A program made the position numbers and the translations under genes. Below the pieces are notes generated by a model. The model saw only the letters and a list, made by a program, of their open reading frames with translations. It was not told where the DNA came from and did no database searches. Shown in pieces: positions 1 through 6,192 of a stretch of 6,554 nucleotides of DNA (position 1 is the first letter of the stretch; each line of letters starts with the position of its first letter). Source of the stretch: an uncultured Bacteroidales bacterium (lineage in GTDB: Bacteria; Bacteroidota; Bacteroidia; Bacteroidales; F082); contig CAMKAR010000124.1 in assembly GCA_946410535.1 (NCBI GenBank), positions 1 to 6,554 on the forward strand, read 5' to 3'.

Positions 1-53
1 TCCTTCATGTATTCACTCGCCGTGAAGAGGCGTTTTTCTGTCTTGTTTTCCAT
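1..53 (-). CDS. 5' end of an unidentified gene, cut by the window edge
   Basis: An ATG on the minus strand (bases 53-51) opens a frame that runs off the window after 17 full codons, reading MENKTEKRLFTASEYMK. This is too short to assign a family. A good Bacteroidota-type promoter lies just upstream (72-102), with about 18 nt between its -7 box and the ATG. That supports a real gene start rather than a chance frame. It lies downstream of dnaE on the same strand, about 40 nt beyond the dnaE stop, but its own promoter suggests it need not be co-transcribed with dnaE. Its role is unknown. Confidence 0.6.
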   Translation of the reverse strand, partial: MENKTEKRLFTASEYMK

Positions 54-71
54 TTTGTTCGCTTTTGTTTG

Positions 72-102
72 CAAAATTACACATTTTTTTCATTTATTGC
101 AA
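72..102 (-). promoter_or_regulatory. Bacteroidota-type promoter for the gene at the left edge
   Basis: On the minus strand, TAATTTTG (79-72) matches the Bacteroidota -7 consensus TAnnTTTG exactly. A TTG at 102-100 lies 20 nt upstream, the expected place for the -33 box. The -33 box sits inside the last codons of dnaE (the TTG codon before CAA TAA), so dnaE end and downstream promoter overlap. The consensus is established knowledge; use of this promoter is inferred. Confidence 0.6.
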
Positions 103-3012
103 TGCCTTATAGCCCATCCGATCCATCTTTTCCACCTCAAGCGAAGGCTGTCCGAACTCCTCCGTCACCTTGCCCAAAAGCAGATACACGCCGTCGCCTT
201 GGAACGGCCATGCCTTCAAGGTTTGCGGGAAATGCACCGTGTCGAAGGCCTCGCCCGTGGCATCGACGAAGGTGCCGAGAGCCATCGTGTCGCCACGGCT
301 TGTGCGGACGTATTTCACCGTCACCAACTTGCCAAGCATCCGAAAACGCCGACCCACAAAGTTGAGCATCTGGCAGGCCATCAGCTCGCCACGGAACTTG
401 GTTTTCAGCATGTCGAACCAAGTCATCGAAACGGGGAAGCCGTAAAGTTCTATTTCGTCGTAGGCGTTTTGCAAGGCGTTGGTCGCGAAGTCAGGAAACT
501 CGAAATGCTGGCTTTCCATCGGGAAAAGCGTTTCGGGTTGTTCCTTTTTGCCTTCACTTTTGTTAAGGTGCGCCTGCCACAGCAGTTCGGCCTTGGGTTT
601 TCGCGTGAAACTGAACGCGCCGCCGCGAATGAGCAGGATGAGTTGCTCCAAATGGAACGGTACCCGCCGGACAAAGTCGTCGAAGTTGGCAAACGGGCCG
701 TTGGCCTTGCGCTCGGCGATGAACCGCTCAACAAATTGCTGATCAATGCCTTGTAGATGCACAAAACCCATAAAAATTGTCCTACCGTTCAAGGTGGTTA
801 AATATTCACTGCTGTTGACGCAAGGCAAGTGGATTTTCGCACCCATGCGCCGCGCCTCGTTGAAGTAGAACCAAGTCTGATAGTACCCGCCGAAATTGTT
901 GATGACAGCCACCTGAAACTCAAGCGGATAGTGGCTTTTCAGGTAGAGGCTTTGGTAGCTCTCCACGGCATACGAGGCCGAATGCGCCTTCGAGAAGGAA
1001 TAGCCCGAAAACGACTCGATTTGCCGCCAAAGCTCCTGCACCAAGGCATCGGGATAGCCTTTGGCCTTGCAGTTGTCGAAGAAGCGTTTCGTAACCACCT
1101 CAGACTCAGATTTGTCGCGCATCTTGTGACCCATCATGCGGCGCAACACATCGGCATCGGCCAAGTCCAAGCCCGCAAAGTAATGCCCCACTTTCAGCAC
1201 GTCCTCTTGGTAAATCATCACGCCGTAGGTCTCGGCCAAAAGCTCTTTCAACAGTGGATGCTTATAGTCCACATTTTCAGGGTAATGGAAGCGGTTGATG
1301 TATTCGCGCATCATGCCCGACTTGGCCACGCCTGGGCGGATAATCGAGCTGGCAGCGACCAAGGTCTTGTAATCGCTGCAACGCAACTTGCGCAGCAGAC
1401 CGCGCATCGCCGGACTCTCGATGTAGAAACAGCCGCAGGTCTCGGCTTTCAGCAGCTGCCGCCGAATCAGTTCGTCCTGTTTCAGTGCGCCGATTTGGTG
1501 GATGTCGATGCGGACGCCACGGTTGCGTTCCACCATCTCCACCGCGTCGCGAATGTGGGCGATGCCGCGCTGGCTGAGGATGTCGATTTTCACCAACCCG
1601 ATTTTCTCGGCGGAATACATGTCGTATTGCGTCGTCGGGAAGCCCTTCGGTGGCAGGTCGAGGGCGGCATAGTCGGTGATGGGGTTTTCGGTCACCAACA
1701 CACCGCCTGCATGGATGGAACGCTGTCGCGGGAAGTCCTTGAGCCGCTCAGAAATATCCATAATCTGCTGACCGATAGCGTTGTATTTCGCAAACTCGGC
1801 GGGATTGCGTTCCATCTGGTCAATTTCCTTTTTGGGCAGACCGAACACCTTGCCCAGCTCGCGACAAAGCGAATTGCCTTGGAAGGTGACCGTCGCGCCG
1901 AGCAGGGCGACATGCTCCGCGCCATATTTCTCAAAGATGTGCGCGATGACTTGGTCGCGGTCGCGCCACGAGAAGTCGAGGTCGAAGTCGGGCGGACTGC
2001 TCCGCTTGGGGTTAAGGAAACGTTCAAAATATAGGTCTAATTCTATTGGGTCCACATCAGTGATTTTCAGACAGTAAGCCACCACGCTATTGGCACCACT
2101 GCCGCGCCCGACATGATAGAAACCTTTCGACATCGCGAAGCGCACAATGTCCCAAGCGATGAGGAAATAGGCGCAAAAGCCCATCCTTTCGATGATTTCC
2201 AACTCCTTTTCGATGCGGCGGTAGGCAGTCTTGTTGGTTGCGCCGTAGCGGTACATCATCCCATCAAAGGCCAATTTGTGCAGCAGTTCGCGATCGTCGT
2301 AAACGTTGCCCGTGAATGTGCGTTTGTTCTTCACGCTCCCGTCCATGTTGATTTCGCATTGCTCCAAGACACGTTCCGTATTTTCAATGAGTTGCGGATA
2401 AAGCGCGAAGGTGGTTTTCAGCCTTTCGGGGGGCAACAAAATCTCGTCGGGCGCGGCGCAGGCTTTGGGGTCGAGGCGCGAAATCAGCACATTGCCGTCG
2501 ATGGCACGCATACATTGGTGCAACTGGAAGTCGCCTTCCTCGGCAAAGGTGACGGGCTGCATCGCGACCAATTTCCCAAAGGAATCGCAGTTGTAGAGCC
2601 GCGTCAGTTGGGAGAAACGAACACCGAGAAATTCATTCTCTTTCAGTGTATTAGGCCGCCGTTTCCCGAAGGGATAAACGACAATCACCTGTTCCCATTC
2701 CGGCGCGATGTCAGGATAGGGCTGCTTGTTGAGGTTGTGCTGGGTCAAAAAACGGTTCAGTTCGGCAAAGCCGGCGTTGTTTTTGGCCAAGGCCACATAC
2801 AGCAGCTCGTCGCCGTTGCGGAACTCAACACCCACCACGGGCCTGATGCCCTGTTTTTGGCACTCAAACACGAAGTCTGCCACGCCCATCGTCGTGTTGA
2901 TGTCGGTCAAAGGCAGAACGGAATAGCCCATCGCGGCGGCCTTCGTGACCAAATCCGCAATCGGCATCGTCCCGTAGCACAGGCTGTTATATGAATGAAC
3001 CGCAATCAGCAC
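94..3012 (-). CDS. dnaE2: Compact DnaE-type DNA polymerase III alpha subunit, DnaE2/ImuC-like
   Basis: A 972-residue C-family DNA polymerase that extends DNA in the cytoplasm. Domains in order: an N-terminal PHP domain (about 1-210, HSYNSL at 6-11); the palm/finger region with GRGSGANS at 302-309 and FERFLNPKR at 329-337; the catalytic motif PDFDLDF with likely metal-binding Asp342 and Asp344; the third acidic residue in VKIDIL at Asp477; FSGYSFSKAHSASYA at 668-681; a helix-hairpin-helix region near 745-800; and an OB-fold near 893-965. It ends soon after the OB-fold. Replicative DnaE is usually around 1,150 residues or more with an extra C-terminal tau-binding region, so this is probably the accessory, error-prone type. 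The PHP motif TDHxN is replaced by LTDIN (35-39), so PHP metal binding is probably degraded. The start is a GTG giving MLIAVHSYNSL, which fits the usual family N-terminus; an in-frame TGA lies a little upstream. A shared regulatory element begins 5 bp before the GTG. The symbol is by analogy; without a search it could be called simply dnaE. Confidence 0.9.
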   Translation of the reverse strand: MLIAVHSYNSLCYGTMPIADLVTKAAAMGYSVLPLTDINTTMGVADFVFECQKQGIRPVVGVEFRNGDELLYVALAKNNAGFAELNRFLTQHNLNKQPYPDIAPEWEQVIVVYPFGKRRPNTLKENEFLGVRFSQLTRLYNCDSFGKLVAMQPVTFAEEGDFQLHQCMRAIDGNVLISRLDPKACAAPDEILLPPERLKTTFALYPQLIENTERVLEQCEINMDGSVKNKRTFTGNVYDDRELLHKLAFDGMMYRYGATNKTAYRRIEKELEIIERMGFCAYFLIAWDIVRFAMSKGFYHVGRGSGANSVVAYCLKITDVDPIELDLYFERFLNPKRSSPPDFDLDFSWRDRDQVIAHIFEKYGAEHVALLGATVTFQGNSLCRELGKVFGLPKKEIDQMERNPAEFAKYNAIGQQIMDISERLKDFPRQRSIHAGGVLVTENPITDYAALDLPPKGFPTTQYDMYSAEKIGLVKIDILSQRGIAHIRDAVEMVERNRGVRIDIHQIGALKQDELIRRQLLKAETCGCFYIESPAMRGLLRKLRCSDYKTLVAASSIIRPGVAKSGMMREYINRFHYPENVDYKHPLLKELLAETYGVMIYQEDVLKVGHYFAGLDLADADVLRRMMGHKMRDKSESEVVTKRFFDNCKAKGYPDALVQELWRQIESFSGYSFSKAHSASYAVESYQSLYLKSHYPLEFQVAVINNFGGYYQTWFYFNEARRMGAKIHLPCVNSSEYLTTLNGRTIFMGFVHLQGIDQQFVERFIAERKANGPFANFDDFVRRVPFHLEQLILLIRGGAFSFTRKPKAELLWQAHLNKSEGKKEQPETLFPMESQHFEFPDFATNALQNAYDEIELYGFPVSMTWFDMLKTKFRGELMACQMLNFVGRRFRMLGKLVTVKYVRTSRGDTMALGTFVDATGEAFDTVHFPQTLKAWPFQGDGVYLLLGKVTEEFGQPSLEVEKMDRMGYKALQ

Positions 3013-3017
3013 AATAC

Positions 3018-3062
3018 TTTGATTAGTTTTTCGTCAAAAATTTCGCCGTAAATTTAATCAAA
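3018..3062 (-). promoter_or_regulatory. 45-bp regulatory element upstream of dnaE (copy 1 of 2)
   Basis: This stretch matches 6095-6139 upstream of dinB at 37 of 45 positions by eye. It holds a palindrome TTTGA-N11-TCAAA (3018-3038), the core ATTTCGCCGTAAAT (3040-3053), and a further TCAAA at 3058-3062, 24 bp from the first. Its outer ends form a 9-bp inverted repeat, CTTTGATTA (3017-3025) against TAATCAAAG (3055-3063). Read toward dnaE, the two TTTG boxes 24 bp apart resemble -33 and -7 promoter boxes (AATTTTTG against TAnnTTTG), though the spacing is slightly short. It may be promoter, operator or both. Its near edge is 5 bp from the GTG start, so a bound repressor would sit over the initiation region. 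Confidence 0.65.
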
Positions 3063-3188
3063 GTTTTTGGGATGGGAACCAGTTTGGGTGCATAATTCAT
3101 GGCAATTACTTGATTTTCTCTAATGTCAGAAAAGAAAAACAAGTAAAAATGATTGCATAGCAGTTGGCAGTCAGGTGATGAATCATCT

Positions 3189-3791
3189 TCAATAATCGAA
3201 ATCAACCGTAAAAGGCTTATGGTTTTCCGCTTGAACTGCATACATCACAAGCCTCACAGTTTTGTCCGAAGGATTACCTTTGAACAATTGGCTCAAACCA
3301 ATGCGAGCGACTTCCCTATCGTATGGTTGATAAAACACCAGGTCATCTTCAACTCGTTTAATATGTACTAAAGCTTGATGTCTCGAAGGAAATCCTAAAA
3401 AGACGGAACAAATTGGATAGGTTTTCCCGTTGACAACAAATCTGTACAATACCCAGGCATTGGCGGCACCTATCTTAAACATTACAGCATCTGCATGGTT
3501 TTCACCATCCGCCCACACACAAACAGCCGCCTCATCCCCTTTTTTCATTTTATGCGGCGAAATCCGAATATTAATATCAAGTTCATTGAGATTCTGTTCA
3601 ACAACGAAATGATTGGGGAAAAACACTGTGTCATCCTCCACAACAAAACCGCTCGTCAAAGATTGATGATGTTGGAAATCAAAGGTTGGTGTCTTTGAAG
3701 ACGAAGCACATGAATAAACCATCATTGCCATACCTAACAATGACAAAAAAAACAACACCTTACGGCACTTTAACATTTCTCGTTGATTCAT
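3189..3791 (-). CDS. Hypothetical lipoprotein
   Basis: About 200 residues, family not recognised. From the ATG at 3791 the N-terminus is MNQREMLKCRK, followed by a hydrophobic stretch (VLFFLSLLGMAMMV, 12-25) and a lipobox-like VYSC with Cys28, then ASSSKTP. This is a typical signal peptidase II site apart from Tyr at -2. The mature part has no membrane segment and looks soluble, so it is probably a periplasmic or outer-membrane-anchored lipoprotein. The frame remains open up to 3857, but that longer start would place a non-signal extension before the signal peptide; ATGs at 3791 or 3776 fit better. The gene is visibly A+T-richer than dinB and dnaE, consistent with separate acquisition. Nothing links it to DNA repair, and its function is unknown. 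Confidence 0.75.
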   Translation of the reverse strand: MNQREMLKCRKVLFFLSLLGMAMMVYSCASSSKTPTFDFQHHQSLTSGFVVEDDTVFFPNHFVVEQNLNELDINIRISPHKMKKGDEAAVCVWADGENHADAVMFKIGAANAWVLYRFVVNGKTYPICSVFLGFPSRHQALVHIKRVEDDLVFYQPYDREVARIGLSQLFKGNPSDKTVRLVMYAVQAENHKPFTVDFDY

Positions 3792-3826
3792 ACTATTGAA
3801 ATTGTTTTCGAGCACAATAATACACA

Positions 3827-4092
3827 TTATTCCAATATGCTTGCATTTTGAGAGCATTTTTCTTTCTTCATTTCCAATTCTCTCATCGTGCGCCCCACAT
3901 TACCTTTCAAAGGAACATCCCCATAAAAGCCGACGCCAAAACGACATCGCCGTCTTTCCGAAGGTCTTTTGAATAGACCAGGTAATATTGCCCGATTTGG
4001 GAGGAGAACTTGGTCTTTAAGGCATCGAGAGAGGTTCCCTTTTTTCTCAAAATCGCTCTTCTATCTTGAACTTGGAATCTCATCATCCCCAC
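3827..4092 (-). pseudogene. Short unrecognised gene, probably broken by a one-base frameshift
   Basis: A 61-codon frame runs from a GTG at 4092 (ATGs at 4086 and 4083 are alternatives) to a stop at 3907. Its C-terminal half contains QYYLVYSKDLRKDGDVV, which looks like genuine protein, but the last residues (LASAFMGMFL) do not read as a natural continuation. Adding one base in the short T run after the Val-Val codons (near 3937-3940) gives instead FGVGFYGDVPLKGNVG and continues through TMRELEMKKEK to a stop at 3827-3829. The simplest reading is a single-base loss. A sequencing error or a chance frame is possible. I do not recognise the family. Its end lies beyond the lipoprotein gene's preferred ATG, so the two would not overlap with that start. 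Confidence 0.4.
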
Positions 4093-4180
4093 CGCTCCCG
4101 CGCCGCCTCCAAGCCCTTGCGGAGTTGGCGTTGCAGGATTTCCTTCGGGGGCAGTTCGATCATGTATTGCGCTAAAATCA
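4082..4180 (-). CDS. 32-codon ORF overlapping the toxin stop
   Basis: The ATG overlaps the toxin stop codon as ATGA (4180-4177), an arrangement typical of translational coupling. The product is 32 residues, beginning MILAQYMIELPPKEILQRQL and ending in a charged tail, with a TGA at 4084-4082. From memory the pattern AQY..(E)LPPKE.LQ..L resembles the C-terminal end of DUF1016/YhcG-type PD-(D/E)XK nucleases, so it may be a relic of such a gene rather than a working peptide. The likeness is weak and unsearched. Alternatively it is a coupled small protein of the toxin operon. Confidence 0.35.
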
Positions 4181-4603
4181 TTTTTCTCCTAACACTTCCA
4201 GGTACTCCACTGGCTCGTATATCGGCAATTGCGATTTCTGGAAATCTTTCTTATTACGAGTGATAATGATATCGGCACCCCATTTCTTTGCGGAGTAATA
4301 CTGCATGGCGTCCTCAAAGTCCGTAAATCCCGACGTCAACGACAGCTCTACCACATTCCTGTCAACATCGGCCACTTCGCAAATGCTAATCATATCAGAA
4401 ATCTTGCGGAATATCTCCATTGGGCTGGTTTTGCCTTTCTCCATGAAATAGCTTACCGTTGCCAGTGTTAAAGCCGAGCAACACAATTCGACTTCCTTGT
4501 TGTAACCCTTGACCATCAGCCGGGCAGCAGGCAGATAGAACTCATTGCTGCGCTCGCATAGGAAGTCCACAACGACATTGGCATCAAGAAATAGTTTATC
4601 CAT
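4178..4603 (-). CDS. PIN-domain toxin, VapC-like ribonuclease
   Basis: A 141-residue protein with a PIN fold, the metal-dependent RNase domain of type II VapC toxins. The N-terminus LFLDANVVVDFL carries Asp7, the first expected metal ligand. The motif FTDFEDAMQYYSA gives Glu97/Asp98, and ADIIITRNKKDF gives Asp111 before the conserved TRN. The strand-helix region SALTLATVSYFMEK (43-56) lacks the acidic residue many PIN proteins carry there; I recall Bacteroides relatives with the same pattern (SSLTFANTHYIL-like), so activity is probably retained in this subfamily. The ATG overlaps the upstream antitoxin by 8 nt, and a strong GGGAGG (4615-4610) lies at a good distance, so the pair is co-translated. 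Expected role: cleavage of cellular RNA when free of antitoxin. The RNA target cannot be read from sequence. Confidence 0.85.
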   Translation of the reverse strand: MDKLFLDANVVVDFLCERSNEFYLPAARLMVKGYNKEVELCCSALTLATVSYFMEKGKTSPMEIFRKISDMISICEVADVDRNVVELSLTSGFTDFEDAMQYYSAKKWGADIIITRNKKDFQKSQLPIYEPVEYLEVLGEK

Positions 4604-4844
4604 ACTTTTCCTCCCAATGTTGGTGCATCACTTCCTTCACATCCTCATCGCCAGTCATGCCCGTCTGAACGCTCATGTTGCGGATAAACTCAGGAATACC
4701 GTCTTTATCCACTTCGGGTGCAGTTACTTTTTTCGAAACACCTAACAAACCCCTGATGAAAGCCGCCAATTGATAAAGTACAGATTCGTCCTCAATAGAG
4801 TCGATTTCCTTGAACAGGGAATATTTCATTTCTACTGCTGTCAT
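4596..4844 (-). CDS. Putative antitoxin partner of the PIN toxin
   Basis: An 82-residue acidic protein directly upstream of the PIN toxin, sharing 8 nt with it (stop TAA inside the toxin start). The N-terminal half (MTAVEMKYSLFKEIDSIEDE and onward to about residue 35) is likely helical. The C-terminal half holds IPEFIRNMSVQTGM and ends HWEEKYG, resembling the short antitoxins paired with PIN toxins in Bacteroides; such C-terminal segments typically wrap the toxin. I see no clear AbrB, RHH or Phd DNA-binding motif, so autoregulation cannot be claimed. The start is supported by AAGGAGG (4855-4849) four nt before the ATG and by a consensus -7 box just upstream. The assignment rests mainly on position, size and overlap. 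Confidence 0.75.
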   Translation of the reverse strand: MTAVEMKYSLFKEIDSIEDESVLYQLAAFIRGLLGVSKKVTAPEVDKDGIPEFIRNMSVQTGMTGDEDVKEVMHQHWEEKYG

Positions 4845-4848
4845 ATTT

Positions 4849-4877
4849 CCTCCTTGTCATTTAATGCGGCAAAGATA
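4849..4877 (-). promoter_or_regulatory. Promoter -7 box and Shine-Dalgarno of the toxin-antitoxin operon
   Basis: On the minus strand, TATCTTTG (4877-4870) matches the Bacteroidota -7 consensus TAnnTTTG exactly and lies about 25 nt before the antitoxin ATG. No clear -33 TTTG is visible at the expected distance. AAGGAGG (4855-4849) follows, an unusually strong Shine-Dalgarno for this phylum. The promoter falls just after the dinB stop (4903-4905), so the toxin-antitoxin pair has its own start within the interval between dinB and dnaE. Confidence 0.6.
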
Positions 4878-4902
4878 TACATTTTTCTGAAATAAAAATC
4901 AT

Positions 4903-6042
4903 TCACCCCGCCGCCCGATGCAAAACCTGTTCCCCAAATCGCGTCTTGATCTTGTCTATGGCAGCATACAAATTCGTCAGTTCCGTGTTGTCGTCAAACA
5001 AGGCCAGTTGCGGCGCACCGCTCACCAGCTCGCTGAGGCGCACGCCCACGAGGCGTATCATCATGCGGCGGTTGTAGAGACGGTCGAAGAGGCTGTTGAC
5101 CGTCTGTTGCAACACGTGGTCGAAGGCGGTGTAGGGGATGCGTTGCTGCATGTCGTGCGTGTCGAAGTTGGAATAGCGGATCTTCACCGTCACGCAGCCT
5201 GTCAGTTTGCTTTGCGAACGCAGGTCGAAGCCGAGACCCTCCACCATCCGCGCCAGGCATTGCCGCAGGGCGACCATGTCAATAGTGTCTTGCTCAAACG
5301 TCCTTTCCTTGCTGATGGACTTCCGCTCTTGGTAAGGGCACACGGGCGTGTTGTCTTGCCCGTTGGCCTTCTTCCAGATGTCGAGGCCGTGCTTGCCCAT
5401 GGCGCGTTCCATCGCCACGGGCGGCAGGCGGCGCAGGGTGCCGATTTTCTCCACGCCCATCGAGCGGAGCAAATGGTAGGTCTTTTCGCCCACCATCGGG
5501 ATTTTCTGCACCGACAGCGGGTCGAGGAAGCTATTAATATAAGGTGTGGGCACTTCGAGTTCGCCGTTGGGCTTGGCCTGTCCCGTCGCGATTTTCGCCA
5601 CAGTCTTGTTTTCCGACAAGCCAAACGAAATCGGCAGGCCCGTCTCGTGGATGATTTTCTGGCGCAGTTCGTGCGACCACAGTTGGCAGTTGTGGAAGCG
5701 GTCCATACCCGTGAGGTCTAAATAATGCTCGTCAATGGACATTTTCTCATAGACGGGCGCACTGTCGGCGATGATTTCCGTCACCAAACGCGAATAGCGG
5801 CTGTAGAGTTCCATGTCGCCACGGATGAAGACCGCCTGCGAGCAGAGTTGCCGCGCCATGCGCATCGGCATGGCAGAATGTACGCCGAACTTCCGCGCCT
5901 CGTAGCTGCAAGTGGCCACCACGCCTCGGTCCGACATGCCGCCCACGATGACGGGTTTGCCGTCCAACGACGGGTTGACCAACCGTTCCACCGACACGAA
6001 AAACGTGTCCAAATCCATGTGCAAGATCGTTCGTTCCATCAT
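4903..6042 (-). CDS. dinB: Y-family DNA polymerase IV (DinB) with internal clamp-binding motif
   Basis: A 379-residue translesion polymerase that copies damaged or distorted DNA. From the ATG at 6042: MDLDTFF holds the first catalytic Asp10 and the likely steric-gate Phe15; SIDEHYLDLT holds Asp104 and Glu105, the other catalytic pair; the palm continues to about 165; a helix-hairpin-helix thumb lies around 170-240 (QKIPMVGEKTYHLLRSMG); and a little-finger domain spans about 245-340. QLALF at 345-349 is a canonical beta-clamp motif, followed by a roughly 30-residue tail, recalling UmuC/ImuB-like layout more than the extreme C-terminal motif of E. coli DinB. The frame is open to 6198, but the family N-terminus and AGGAG (6052-6048) support a start at 6042, or at the adjacent ATG 6039. 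It is divergent from the XRE regulator, and the shared regulatory element lies 53 bp upstream. G+C content is high like dnaE and unlike the intervening genes. Confidence 0.95.
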   Translation of the reverse strand: MMERTILHMDLDTFFVSVERLVNPSLDGKPVIVGGMSDRGVVATCSYEARKFGVHSAMPMRMARQLCSQAVFIRGDMELYSRYSRLVTEIIADSAPVYEKMSIDEHYLDLTGMDRFHNCQLWSHELRQKIIHETGLPISFGLSENKTVAKIATGQAKPNGELEVPTPYINSFLDPLSVQKIPMVGEKTYHLLRSMGVEKIGTLRRLPPVAMERAMGKHGLDIWKKANGQDNTPVCPYQERKSISKERTFEQDTIDMVALRQCLARMVEGLGFDLRSQSKLTGCVTVKIRYSNFDTHDMQQRIPYTAFDHVLQQTVNSLFDRLYNRRMMIRLVGVRLSELVSGAPQLALFDDNTELTNLYAAIDKIKTRFGEQVLHRAAG

Positions 6043-6047
6043 TTTTT

Positions 6048-6052
6048 CTCCT
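6048..6052 (-). promoter_or_regulatory. Shine-Dalgarno deciding the dinB start
   Basis: AGGAG on the minus strand lies 5 nt before the ATG at 6042 and 8 nt before the ATG at 6039. It rules against the longer open frame that begins at 6198, whose extra N-terminus would be translated from the regulatory element and AT-rich repeat. Confidence 0.65.
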
Positions 6053-6094
6053 TTTTTTGCCCAAAATGCTTGCATGTTCCAAAAAAGCTGTACT

Positions 6095-6139
6095 TTTGAC
6101 GAGAATTTAATCAAATATTTCGCCGTAAATCTAATCAAA
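6095..6139 (-). promoter_or_regulatory. 45-bp regulatory element upstream of dinB (copy 2 of 2)
   Basis: This is the partner of 3018-3062. It has palindrome TTTGA-N11-TCAAA at 6095-6115, the core ATTTCGCCGTAAAT at 6117-6130, and the second TCAAA at 6135-6139, again 24 bp from the first. The eight differences from the dnaE copy fall mainly in the palindrome's spacer: the inner halves TTA and CGA are swapped between the two arms. Conservation of TTTGA, TCAAA, core and spacing suggests functional constraint. It lies in the divergent interval between dinB and the XRE/S24-type gene, so it could control both directions. Toward dinB, AATATTTG at 6117-6110 is one mismatch from a TAnnTTTG -7 box. Confidence 0.65.
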
Positions 6140-6165
6140 ATATTCGATATAGAGCAGGAATAATC

Positions 6166-6192
6166 TTTAAATTTTGAATTTTGAATTTTAAA
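6166..6192. repeat. AT-rich 7-bp tandem repeat in the regulator's 5' region
   Basis: AATTTTG (6170-6176), AATTTTG (6177-6183) and AATTTTA (6184-6190) form a short tandem array with period 7, flanked by TTTAAA at both ends (6166-6171 and 6187-6192). It lies 12-39 nt before the XRE regulator ATG. Two of its units end in TTTG with partial likeness to a -7 box, so it could hold the regulator's promoter, or it may be low-complexity filler. Confidence 0.5.

Noticed and set aside
829..2994. Long plus-strand open frames (829-2034, 2113-2994, and 7-756) opposite dnaE
   Set aside because: They are antisense shadows of a high-G+C gene with all DnaE motifs on the other strand; their His/Val/Arg-rich composition has no recognisable domain.
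3109..3145. Imperfect hairpin (ACTTG/CAAGT outside TTTTCT/AGAAAA) after the lipoprotein stop
   Set aside because: The stem is interrupted and AT-rich and no T run follows, so a terminator call is not supported.
3023..3241. 72-codon minus-strand frame between the lipoprotein and dnaE
   Set aside because: It overlaps the end of the lipoprotein gene in another frame and then translates the regulatory element (IKFTAKFLTKN). The same peptide pattern in the extended dinB frame reflects the repeated DNA, not a protein.
3816..3831. Inverted repeat AATAAT-acac-ATTATT upstream of the lipoprotein ATG
   Set aside because: Short, purely A/T arms in an AT-rich stretch are expected by chance.
3013..4902. 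Possible insertion sequence or integron in the accessory interval
   Set aside because: No transposase or integrase, no terminal inverted repeats and no target duplication were seen.
6066..6075. ATGCTTGCAT present at 3837-3846 and 6066-6075
   Set aside because: Sharing one 10-mer within 6.5 kb is not unusual by chance, and the flanks do not match.
4918..6099. Plus-strand frames (4918-5721, 5725-6099) opposite dinB
   Set aside because: Same reasoning: low-complexity antisense translations of dinB with no family features.
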